A stretch of DNA of 7,701 nt from JARBAK01 sp034472185 (GCA_034472185.1 JARBAK010000006.1:1-7701); one strand, 5' to 3'. Positions 1 to 6,911 are shown, counted from the first letter of the stretch. Translations and numbers: made by a program. The notes: generated from the letters alone by a model not told the origin.

Positions 1-1953
1 CACAAGATCCAGAGCAACGTTTGGTTTTTCCAATTGTTGTTTTGAGAAAGTCTGGACTTGTTTTATGTCAGTGATAGATGGAGAAGGAGATCTGTCATAT
101 TTTTGCAATAGAGCAGAGCCTTCGTTATACGCGACAATTGCATCTTTATGACTGAATCCGAAACGTTTCAAGTTGTTATAGTTTTTGTACACGTAATTGC
201 CGACATTTTTTACAAAATCGATTTGTTTTGTAGGCATATGAACATCATATTTATCGTGGTATTTTACAACTTCTCTCGCTACAAATTCAGCCTTGATAGA
301 AGGCATACCTTGGAACATATATTCCTGTATAAGTGTACGAATTTTTTGCTCACTAGCTCTGAAAAGATGCGGTGTTTTGGGGAGGTTCGGAGAAGACATA
401 TTTTGTGCGGTGGATCTGGAAAATGTTTGTGAGGTGTTCAAAGAAACGTTATAGTCTATAGCGACCAATCTATCGAGCTGCTCAGGAGAATTTGCATATT
501 TCTGCAAATCATTCTTTCTGCTAAATTCATGATTTGTACGTAAAAAGAATTCTGTCTGCTGCTCTTGCGTTGGCTCAACGTTATAGCGATCTTTGTGCGC
601 ATTAACCTGATCTGTAAATCTTTGTGTGACCCACTTTATATGAGTGATATCAGTTGTGTTATGCAAAATACGCATGACAGATGTAAAATCCTTTGTAGCG
701 AGAGCGGCGTTTATGACTTGATTTAGTTTGCTATTTAACTGCTGCAAATTTTTTTGTTGCAGATTCTGTAATTTATTATGCATTTCAATTTTAATAAGAT
801 TTTTGGCATTGTTATTCACCGTTTCTTTAGCTGCATTGTTGAAAAATCCACCATTCATTTTACCAAGAATTTTTGGTTGTTGTTTTATTGTTTTGATGGC
901 GGCTATGATGCCCAGTTCTTGCTTCAGGTCGCTCCATTTTCTTTCAGCTGCAATCGGATCTTTATACTGTGCAAAAATCATTTCTTTGCCAGTTAAATTA
1001 TTGCGTTCGTGATAGATTATGGTTTGTCTTAGATTCCGGATCTGCATATAAAGTGGATTGAGCTTCGGTTTAGCGAGGTCGGTGTATCGTTGAACAGCTA
1101 TTTTACAGCCAATTTTAAGCACATCATTAAAGTCAGCCTTCTCAGTATCTGGACGAATAATGGTCACAGTTTTAGCGCCATTTTCTTTGAGTGAGACAGC
1201 TGCGAAATCTATAACTAAATTTATTCGCGAATTTCGTCCATCGTTATCTGCACAAATCACAACATTTTTGTCCTTTAATTCTATATTTCTAATATTGGAA
1301 ATTCCAAGGCTACATATGACACGTGCATCCGGCTCTGCTTGTGCAATGGAGAGAGCTGTTTCAATGCCTTCAGCAATAAATACTGTGTTATTGTTTGTGT
1401 TCTTTGTTAGTTCTACAAATGAGCCTTTTACTAAACCAATGGAACGTTTGGACACGTCTAAATCTCGCGCTTTATCAGCTGTAAAGGAGTTTAAATATAT
1501 TACCTGAACCGCATTAGCTCTACCGTCTTTTTTGGCAACAGCAACAACTCCTGGTACATATTTCTTCTTTTCACTGTTCCAGATCTTTTCAGAAAATCTC
1601 AAGTTTTCAGAAAGCGGAATTTCTTTCAGATTAATCTTGCGATGTTCTGCAAAATATTTATGCAAAAGATCTGCTCTGGAATCAGTTCCAGAAATGCTAT
1701 TTTGGACAATTTTTTCAACAGCTATCTGTTTTTGTGTCACGGAATGTTCGTTTATTTGCTTTGTATTCGTTTTTTTCTCATGAGTGGCCTCGTTTTTGCA
1801 AAATTTATATAAAATTCCACCTTCTCCAGTGGAAAAATCATACCATTGGCCATTCTGTAAATTTACAGATACACTTCCCTTATTTCCAAAACGTAATTGA
1901 TGATGTTTTGAAAGTTTTGCGTTTGGTTCACCAAAAATCTTCTCTGCACTATT
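1..1953 (-). pseudogene. C-terminal Toprim/primase-like fragment of the relaxase gene, continues past the left edge
   Basis: The frame is open for 651 codons from the TGA at 1956-1954 to the window edge. Numbering from the codon after the TGA, residues 20-46 include WYDFSTGEGG, as in the N-terminal region of plasmid and phage primase-like proteins. EGIETALS at about 195-202 and ADND at 235-238 are the Glu and DxD motifs of a Toprim_3 domain. From about residue 300 onward the sequence is Gln/Asn-rich and probably helical, for example LQQKNLQQLNSKLN, with no family I recognise. The first in-frame ATG is residue 303, after the Toprim motifs. A GTG exists at residue 72 and a TTG at 97, but no clear start with a ribosome binding site precedes the domain. 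This fits the back half of a gene cut by a nonsense codon better than an independent gene. A primase role on the transferred strand is inference. Confidence 0.75.
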
Positions 1954-3792
1954 TCAAATCAACCCTGGATTACTTACAAAATCTTCAAAAGATTGAGAAC
2001 AATTAATGGTAAAAGATTGCATTTTCTTAAAAGACGCCACTTCTTTTCGTAAATTGATAAACACTTCGCGCCCCTGTTTCTGCAGATCCACAGGATATTC
2101 TTTGAGTTGTTTTTGATGCTCAATGGCTGAAGTTTTAGCACCACTTTTTTTGCCTAAAGATCGTGCCAATGCCCCTTTGTTTTCTGTAAATATAGTAGCA
2201 CCGTACCTTGCTCGAGAAAGCGTTACATACAGTGCACGTTGCGTTGAAAGATCAATAAATTGCTCACGAGCACGTGCAACACCAATCACATGATCTACAG
2301 TTGTACCTTGCGCACCATAGGTAGTGGAGCTGTAGTTGTGATCTATATGCTGTAAATCGGGATCGTTTTTATTTAATTTTATTTCGCTACCATTCGCTAT
2401 TTTAAATGTAATCTTCTTCTCAGAAATAGAGACTATCTGAGCCTCGCTACCATTTACTATGTTTTCGTTATTTTTGCTGTTTTTAGTAAAACGTATCTTC
2501 TCTCCTACTGCAAGTTGCAATATTCTTCTTTCAAAAACTTGTACATCCTTGTTAATGCTTTTGGGATTTATCTTCTCTCCTCTTTTTAATATCAGAGATT
2601 CCCTCTTTTTATCTGCAATCTCAGCGTATTTTCCACTTGTAGTAAATAACAAAACATCACCAAGGTTATAATTGTTTACATCTTTAAGCTGTGTATCTGT
2701 GAGTAGCTTACTATGCAAAACCTCATGTATAAAATTTTCACCAGTAACAAAATGTGGACGAACCCTTGCATTTACTTCCTGTCTCATGGAATTCGATGGA
2801 ACAACGATCAATACATCCTTTCCAGAGTGCTCCTTCCACTTATCGTAGACAGCATCTGCAAATGCACTATTCGTAGCTCCACTGCCTACCTCAATGACCC
2901 CATCATTACCTAAAGATTTAAAAATTTTGTCTGCGTTCCGTAAAAAATCAGATGTATCTATATTTTGAGAAGTTAGTTGTACTGCTGTGCGTAGGCCCTC
3001 GTTTTTCTGACGCTTTGTATAGTCCATGGTAACGGTATTCAAACCATGATCTTGCAAATAGTAGAATGGCTTCCCAGCCTCTATAGCACCTAATTGCTTT
3101 GTATCACCTACTAGCACGGCTCTGAATCCTAGCTTATCTGACAATTTCAGTAAATTGCCCATTTTTTCGGTGGATATAAGAGACGCTTCATCCGATACAA
3201 TTATTTTATTGGAAAATTCGTTCTGCATCTTTGCTAATCCATCCTGAGTCCCTCGTCCAGCAAGCACTCCATTATATTGTGTCAAAAACCTATCCAGCGT
3301 AACCGCTTTTATTCCAGTAGTTCGTTCCATTACATTTGCTGCTGCTTTGGTAGGAGCTAACCCAATAAGTTCATAATCCTTCATAGCTGCCATTTTACTA
3401 ATATGCAGTAATACTGCAGTCTTTCCTGTACCAGCACAACCCTGTATAGCTACTACACGATCTTTCGTATTTAAAGTTGTGATAACTGCATTTTTCTGTC
3501 CAACAGTTAAATCAACATCTCGCAATGCCCTGTATATGGCGTCTTTGCTCATGATAGGCTGTGTTTTATTCTGCGATTCATACATGATTCGAACTACTGC
3601 CTTTTCCGCCTTCAGGCTCTCTGGCGTAGTAAAAGCATTGCTGTGCTGGCTGAACTCTATTAACTTTCCACGATTGATAGAATTAGCGACCGCTTTCTCA
3701 ATCGTGCTAATAGTGCAACTTCCCTTTGTTTGTTTTACAACTTCTGCTACTATACTCTCCTTACTAAAAACAGCTTCTCGATCTGATAACAC
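1954..3792 (-). CDS. traI: TraI/TrwC-type conjugative helicase fragment (AAA_30, SF1)
   Basis: A 612-residue protein that corresponds to the helicase half of MobF relaxases, which unwinds the plasmid or ICE strand 5'-3' during transfer. Visible motifs are Walker A GCAGTGKT (118-125), Walker B/motif II SDEAS (200-204), GDTKQLGAIEAGKPF (229-243), the RQ arginine region (261-262), and the C-terminal SF1 signatures YSSTTYGAQGTTVD (487-500) and ALYVTLSRARY (520-530). All key ATPase residues appear present. The start used here is GTG at 3792, the first NTG codon after the upstream TAA. An AAGGAGGT sits 16 nt before it, which is longer than usual spacing. The frame upstream, 3876-3793, continues the conserved linker (VTHAIAVLSDREAVF), so the true ancestral start is the relaxase ATG at 4878. 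The protein ends at a TGA that cuts it from the Toprim region. Confidence 0.88.
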   Translation of the reverse strand: MLSDREAVFSKESIVAEVVKQTKGSCTISTIEKAVANSINRGKLIEFSQHSNAFTTPESLKAEKAVVRIMYESQNKTQPIMSKDAIYRALRDVDLTVGQKNAVITTLNTKDRVVAIQGCAGTGKTAVLLHISKMAAMKDYELIGLAPTKAAANVMERTTGIKAVTLDRFLTQYNGVLAGRGTQDGLAKMQNEFSNKIIVSDEASLISTEKMGNLLKLSDKLGFRAVLVGDTKQLGAIEAGKPFYYLQDHGLNTVTMDYTKRQKNEGLRTAVQLTSQNIDTSDFLRNADKIFKSLGNDGVIEVGSGATNSAFADAVYDKWKEHSGKDVLIVVPSNSMRQEVNARVRPHFVTGENFIHEVLHSKLLTDTQLKDVNNYNLGDVLLFTTSGKYAEIADKKRESLILKRGEKINPKSINKDVQVFERRILQLAVGEKIRFTKNSKNNENIVNGSEAQIVSISEKKITFKIANGSEIKLNKNDPDLQHIDHNYSSTTYGAQGTTVDHVIGVARAREQFIDLSTQRALYVTLSRARYGATIFTENKGALARSLGKKSGAKTSAIEHQKQLKEYPVDLQKQGREVFINLRKEVASFKKMQSFTINCSQSFEDFVSNPGLI

Positions 3793-3808
3793 AGCTATTG
3801 CGTGAGTG

Positions 3809-3816
3809 ACCTCCTT
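3809..3816 (-). promoter_or_regulatory. Strong internal Shine-Dalgarno-like sequence before the helicase fragment
   Basis: The minus strand reads AAGGAGGT, a full match to anti-SD pairing, 16 nt before the GTG at 3792. It also encodes Lys-Glu-Val of the ancestral linker, so it may be coincidental. The spacing is too long for efficient initiation at that GTG, and no ATG, GTG or TTG in frame lies at the optimal distance. Confidence 0.3.
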
Positions 3817-3872
3817 TTTTAAATCCGCTTCTTTACAAATACTTTTCGCTATTTGCGTGTGTTGAATGTCTG

Positions 3873-3934
3873 AAACTTAAGCAGCAAACAAGCCACCTAA
3901 TGTGCCATAATTAGGTTCCTTGCTGCTTAAGTTT
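3873..3934. repeat. 62-bp palindromic element with 15-bp perfect arms inside the relaxase gene
   Basis: The left arm AAACTTAAGCAGCAA (3873-3887) is matched exactly by its reverse complement at 3920-3934. A second stem, ACCTAA (3895-3900) with TTAGGT (3911-3916), closes a 10-nt loop. Read on the minus strand in the gene's frame, it encodes NLSSKEPNYGTLGGLFAA and then a TAA that lies in the palindrome arm. It sits between the relaxase and helicase domains. No T-run follows on either strand, so it is unlikely to be a terminator. Short palindromic elements inserted in frame into genes are known in Rickettsia and Wolbachia. This one may be of that kind, but I cannot match it to a named family and see no other copy in the window. 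Confidence 0.75.
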
Positions 3935-4878
3935 GGAGAAATTTGCCTAATATCAAGGCGCTCAATTCCATTTGGAATAATTTGCTTCAATTCATCCAAT
4001 GATATTGGACGTGATTCCCAATTTTGGCGCAGCTTATCTTGGCTGCATTCGGCTTTCTCAGCTCTTGTAGTCTTTGCAATGTACGCAAGACCTTCAGCAT
4101 CATCTCGTACCACTTCTTTTGCCACTTCCAGAATATCAATGCGTCTCCTTGAAAATTCCTTAATGTTTTGTGTGCCCACTCCTTTAATCTCAAACGTCCA
4201 ATGATTCGATTTATCTTTCACTAAATCCAATTCATAACCCAATTCCCTTAGTCCGTGAGCTAATTCCATGCGATATAACTCACCTATGTGCATTTTGTTC
4301 TCATAGAGCTTGTCAAACACAACTGATCGCCATGTTCCATCTTCGCACTTCGTCATGTTACCAATAATGCAATGTGTGTGTAACTGTGGATCAGGGATAT
4401 GCATTTCATCATTTTTTGTTGGACGCGCTGTAATATGTGTAAACTTCGCAACTACCATATTGTCCGTCTTCACAGACAGCATATTGCCCTTTTCTTGCAC
4501 ACGCGTATAAACCATGTTGCGCTCAATATAATCTACTACATTTGTCACTGCCTCTTCATGCGCGTCCACAATCCTCTTGTCTCCCGCAACTAGAGCCATT
4601 ATAGAAACGGATTTAGGTGCAGATAATATCAGCTCTTGTCCCGGATGATGTTTGATTGCCTCCCCCTCTTTACGTCCTAGTTGTATTTGCTTTCCATCCT
4701 CACTAATCCTACCCTCCAACACATTTTCCAAATCTTCTCTATTCAGCTGATTTAATTGCAGTAATTGATTCCCTTTTGTGTCCTGCCATCCACTCGCGCA
4801 TTCACAATTCCTCTCCGTCCAGTAAAAATACTTACCAGCATTACATGCACTCGATATCGACTTTATCGTAGCTACCAT
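3877..4878 (-). CDS. traI: MobF (TrwC/TraI family) conjugative relaxase domain
   Basis: A 333-residue protein matching the TrwC relaxase domain, which cuts oriT by tyrosine transesterification and leads the strand into the recipient. Tyrosines Y17 and Y19 lie where the catalytic tyrosine is expected. LSAPKSVSIMAL (85-96) is the family's core strand. DPQLHTH (163-169), with H148 upstream, forms the three-histidine metal site, and the DPQLHTH form is typical of MobF rather than the MobQ type of Ti TraA. The second tyrosine pair of TrwC is not evident, the corresponding stretch reading NCECASGW (24-31). The ATG at 4878 begins 3 nt after the stop of the preceding small ORF, with GAGGAA upstream as ribosome binding site. 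The last 20 or so codons and the TAA come from a palindromic element, so the usual fused helicase is cut off. The domain itself looks complete. Confidence 0.9.
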   Translation of the reverse strand: MVATIKSISSACNAGKYFYWTERNCECASGWQDTKGNQLLQLNQLNREDLENVLEGRISEDGKQIQLGRKEGEAIKHHPGQELILSAPKSVSIMALVAGDKRIVDAHEEAVTNVVDYIERNMVYTRVQEKGNMLSVKTDNMVVAKFTHITARPTKNDEMHIPDPQLHTHCIIGNMTKCEDGTWRSVVFDKLYENKMHIGELYRMELAHGLRELGYELDLVKDKSNHWTFEIKGVGTQNIKEFSRRRIDILEVAKEVVRDDAEGLAYIAKTTRAEKAECSQDKLRQNWESRPISLDELKQIIPNGIERLDIRQISPNLSSKEPNYGTLGGLFAA

Positions 4879-4881
4879 ACC

Positions 4882-5028
4882 TTATTCTTCCTCTTTTCCC
4901 TCTATTTTCTGTAATTCTACATTTAACTCAGTCCTATATTGTTTTTCATTTAATTGCGCAGATAGTAGCTGCATAATTAAGAATCTTTTCCGTTTTTTCA
5001 ATAATTTCCCAATGTCCGTATTTTGCAT
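4882..5028 (-). CDS. Small charged protein (48 aa) between abiEii and the relaxase
   Basis: The minus-strand frame from ATG at 5028 to TAA at 4884-4882 encodes 48 residues. It begins MQNTDIGKLLKKRKRFLIMQ, with a Lys/Arg-rich first third, a Leu/Gln middle (LLSAQLNEKQY), and an acidic end (EGKEEE), probably helical. Its ATG overlaps the TAA of abiEii by one base (TAATG), and its stop is 3 nt before the relaxase ATG, so it is positioned for translational coupling on both sides. This location matches where small transfer-accessory proteins sit before relaxase genes, for example TraD or TraC of Ti-type systems. I do not see a signature that proves this. An oriT-binding or relaxase-accessory role is inference. 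Confidence 0.65.
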   Translation of the reverse strand: MQNTDIGKLLKKRKRFLIMQLLSAQLNEKQYRTELNVELQKIEGKEEE

Positions 5029-5762
5029 TATTGCAACCTGCTAATGACGTTATCTACAACGAATTGATAAGCTTTTTCAAAATTCCAATGCAATTTCGAG
5101 GGCAATAAAACACTCATATCCATATGAAAGTCACGATGATCTTTTTTAAGCTCAAGATTCTTTAAAAATTCTTCGCCTGTGATTTTCACATCGTTATAAG
5201 TGCAATACTGATGAAAAATATCAAAAACTCGATTCAAGTTAATTAAATTGCGATCTGCCACATACCATACGTCAAATAAGTCTCGACCTTTTCGGCGCTG
5301 ATAAAGAGCGCGTAACTTAGTCGCCATAAGCTCATCAATTTCATAAGTGATAATATCAGCAGAACCATTAAACCATTCAGATTGAACATCAAATTTTTCT
5401 ACACATAAAGGCAATACCTGAAAATGCTCAGTCGTATTAATTTCAATTTTTAATTTGGTGGGTACTTTATTAATGGACTCATATTTATAAATTAATTTCG
5501 CACTACGCTCGGTAATTTTCCATTTAGGATCACCAAGCCATGGTTTTAATAGTGCCCTGATAGCATCAATCGTTTGTCCAATTGGCTCAGGCCTTTTCTG
5601 CACAAAATCGATATCCTCACTGTACCTAGCCGGAGGATTGATAAACAATTTATTAAGCGCAGTGCCACCTCGAAAGACAAGCGCATCTTTTATGTAAGGC
5701 TCATTGTATAAATCAACTAAAGCTCTGCTAATCACTAAATCTTGCTCTATTTGTTCAGTCAT
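5028..5762 (-). CDS. abiEii: AbiEii nucleotidyltransferase toxin, 5' end broken by an in-frame TAG
   Basis: Toxin of the AbiE type IV toxin-antitoxin/abortive infection system, a DNA polymerase beta-like nucleotidyltransferase. Related MenT enzymes add nucleotides to tRNA. The 244-residue frame shows FRGGTALNK (30-38), SEDIDF (48-53, with the metal-binding D50 and D52), LKIEIN (104-109) and GRDLFDVWY (159-167), which are the four conserved motifs. The ancestral start is the ATG at 5813, which overlaps the abiEi stop as ATGA. From there the frame reads MIPEVFIEN, then TAG at 5786-5784, then RKTVPWQMTEQIEQDLV. The family commonly has a tryptophan near this TAG, so TGG to TAG is plausible. The ATG at 5762 used here has no visible ribosome binding site. 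The catalytic core is intact, but expression may be lost or reduced. Confidence 0.88.
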   Translation of the reverse strand: MTEQIEQDLVISRALVDLYNEPYIKDALVFRGGTALNKLFINPPARYSEDIDFVQKRPEPIGQTIDAIRALLKPWLGDPKWKITERSAKLIYKYESINKVPTKLKIEINTTEHFQVLPLCVEKFDVQSEWFNGSADIITYEIDELMATKLRALYQRRKGRDLFDVWYVADRNLINLNRVFDIFHQYCTYNDVKITGEEFLKNLELKKDHRDFHMDMSVLLPSKLHWNFEKAYQFVVDNVISRLQ

Positions 5763-5783
5763 TTGCCATGGAACAGTTTTTCG

Positions 5784-5786
5784 CTA
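5784..5786 (-). other. In-frame TAG at codon 10 of the ancestral abiEii
   Basis: The minus strand from the ATG at 5813 reads nine sense codons, then TAG, then seven sense codons (RKTVPWQ) to the Met at 5762, all in one frame. The ATGA overlap with abiEi and the family-like text on both sides support 5813 as the original start. Confidence 0.8.
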
Positions 5787-5809
5787 ATTCTCAATAAAAA
5801 CTTCTGGAA

Positions 5810-6616
5810 TCATAAATCACTCTCTATCTCTGAATTTTCAATAATTCTCCACTTTTTACACCTTGAATAGCCTATTTTAGAAATTTCAGATGCAAGAGGC
5901 AGATAACTTGGTTTACGTTCTTGGACATGGTGTGCAAGAGCATTAATTATTACTTCAGCGCCAGGCTCATCCATAACATCAATGTGATCTAGAATATAAC
6001 CAATACGCTGCAACTGATATTCCACGCGAGTATTTTTCGCAAGATTGATGAGCTTTATAGGATCTAATGCCTCAACAAGCTCTGAGAAAACAGTGGCGAT
6101 ATGATTTAGGCCGCCTGCATGATTAGGGTACTCGAGTAAATCAAGTGCAACCAATTCTGGGGTTGCCACCTTAAGGTAACCGGTGCTCATAGTAAAATCT
6201 TGAGTGGGCAATTTCAGCACGGATTTTTTATAAATATAATTCATTTCCACATCGCCAAAAGTCGATGGATGTTTAATGCGCTTGTCTGATATCACCTGGA
6301 ATCTAGCAGGCTTTTGATGAGTCGCCCCATGAAACAACCCTGCACTCAGAAGTGCGACATAATAATTAGCGCCCAAATACTGCATGATCAAAGGCACCAA
6401 TTCTTGTGGAGGGATAGAGCCATGCAGTTGATGTTCTGGTGGGACAATAACATATAAACCTCTCACGGGTGAAATCAACTCTCCGTGGCCCTTTAAGCGA
6501 TAGATAGCATTTAGAGCTGCATTTTTTGACAAGCCCCGGTCTGCCATAAGCTGTTCTAAGGTAAAATACCGTTGCCCAGTTTTTCGTATTTCTTTAATAT
6601 AAACAGATAGATTCAT
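5810..6616 (-). CDS. abiEi: AbiEi antitoxin and transcriptional repressor
   Basis: A 268-residue protein with an N-terminal winged helix-turn-helix, RYFTLEQLMADRGLSKNAAL at 16-35 followed by the wing GELISPVRGLYVI (45-57). The long C-terminal domain contains YYVALLSAGLFHGATHQKP (85-103), the typical AbiEi_3/AbiEi_4 core, and the family's usual ATPELVALDLLEYP (154-167). Known AbiEi proteins neutralise AbiEii without forming a complex (type IV) and repress their own promoter by binding inverted repeats. The ATG at 6616 has AAGGA (minus strand, 6621-6625) just upstream. The TGA at 5812-5810 overlaps the ancestral abiEii ATG. Length and motifs suggest an intact gene even though its partner toxin is damaged. 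It heads the operon that leads into the relaxase gene, so its repression may reach the transfer genes. Confidence 0.92.
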   Translation of the reverse strand: MNLSVYIKEIRKTGQRYFTLEQLMADRGLSKNAALNAIYRLKGHGELISPVRGLYVIVPPEHQLHGSIPPQELVPLIMQYLGANYYVALLSAGLFHGATHQKPARFQVISDKRIKHPSTFGDVEMNYIYKKSVLKLPTQDFTMSTGYLKVATPELVALDLLEYPNHAGGLNHIATVFSELVEALDPIKLINLAKNTRVEYQLQRIGYILDHIDVMDEPGAEVIINALAHHVQERKPSYLPLASEISKIGYSRCKKWRIIENSEIESDL

Positions 6617-6635
6617 CGTGTCCTTAAAATCACGT

Positions 6636-6661
6636 TTATCGTGATAATAATGACATCATTA
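6636..6661. promoter_or_regulatory. Two adjacent dyads, candidate AbiEi operator
   Basis: TTATC-GT-GATAA (6636-6647) is followed immediately by TAATGA-CA-TCATTA (6648-6661). Both are perfect inverted repeats with a 2-nt centre, and the centres are 13 nt apart. The second covers the likely -10 box of the abiEi promoter. Autorepression through inverted repeats is established for AbiEi of other bacteria; binding here is inference. Confidence 0.5.
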
Positions 6662-6683
6662 CCTGATTGAGAGTTAAAGTCAA
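6656..6683 (-). promoter_or_regulatory. Candidate promoter of the abiEi-abiEii-relaxase operon
   Basis: On the minus strand, TTGACT (6683-6678) is a near-consensus -35 box, followed after 16 nt by TAATGA (6661-6656) as a weak -10. The start of transcription would fall about 30 nt before the abiEi ATG. A dyad overlaps the -10. Confidence 0.5.
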
Positions 6684-6716
6684 GCGACTAGAGTATAAGA
6701 TGAGCGCCATTTCTTA

Positions 6717-6848
6717 TCACCATTCATAAAATACCATTTTGGTCATGCTCTGATGATATACCCAATTCTTCATATTTTTTCTACATTCATCTAAAAGTTG
6801 TAGATGTATTTCTTCCTGCACATTAAGCTGTGCATGTGCCATACTCAT
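6717..6848 (-). CDS. Possible small protein (43 aa) upstream of abiEi
   Basis: The minus strand runs from ATG at 6848 to TGA at 6719-6717. It encodes 43 residues beginning MSMAHAQLNVQEEIHLQLLD and ending MTKMVFYEW, with a predicted amphipathic helix in the first half. AAGGTG lies 6 nt before the ATG, a reasonable ribosome binding site. It lies 100 nt upstream of abiEi on the same strand, but the abiEi promoter sits between them, so it need not be co-transcribed. I recognise no family. It could be a small regulator, a remnant of a longer gene, or a chance ORF. Confidence 0.35.
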   Translation of the reverse strand: MSMAHAQLNVQEEIHLQLLDECRKNMKNWVYHQSMTKMVFYEW

Positions 6849-6911
6849 TCCTGCACCTTACTCATACTTAAGGAGCGATGTAAATAAGGTGAAGGATCTA
6901 AGCAGAAGTTA

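Larger units (their letters stand above)
1..4878 (-). pseudogene. traI: Interrupted MobF relaxase-helicase-Toprim gene (traI/trwC type), whole ancestral frame
   Basis: Reading minus-strand triplets from the ATG at 4878 to base 1 gives one frame of 1,626 codons. It contains only two stops: TAA at 3879-3877 (codon 334) and TGA at 1956-1954 (codon 975). I checked every triplet of 1-1953 and of 3793-3876 and found no other stop and no frameshift. Recognisable domains run in order: MobF relaxase, TraI-type helicase, and a Toprim primase-like region that continues beyond the window. Conserved helicase-linker sequence (codons 335-362) lies between the first stop and the next usable start, so the pieces derive from one gene. 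Whether the fragments are made separately, joined by readthrough, or dead cannot be told from sequence. MobF proteins nick oriT and unwind the transferred strand in conjugation. Confidence 0.8.

Noticed and set aside
148..1783. Several plus-strand ORFs of 70-115 codons across the Toprim region
   Set aside because: They overlap the long minus-strand frame with Toprim motifs, have Phe/Cys/Ser-rich products without recognisable motifs, and look like antisense shadows.
1954..1956. Alternative genetic code in which TGA encodes tryptophan
   Set aside because: TGG is used for the tryptophans throughout, abiEi ends in TGA exactly where abiEii begins, and the other interruptions are TAA and TAG.
3873..3934. 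The palindrome as a rho-independent terminator
   Set aside because: No run of T follows the stem on either strand, and it lies inside a reading frame.
2459..4593. Plus-strand ORFs opposite the helicase and relaxase, and a minus-strand ORF at 3987-4193
   Set aside because: All overlap strongly supported coding sequence in other frames and show no independent evidence.
1..4878. Ti-type TraA (MobQ) identity for the relaxase
   Set aside because: The DPQLHTH histidine motif and SAPKSVS core are those of MobF/TrwC, not of the MobA/MobL domain of TraA.
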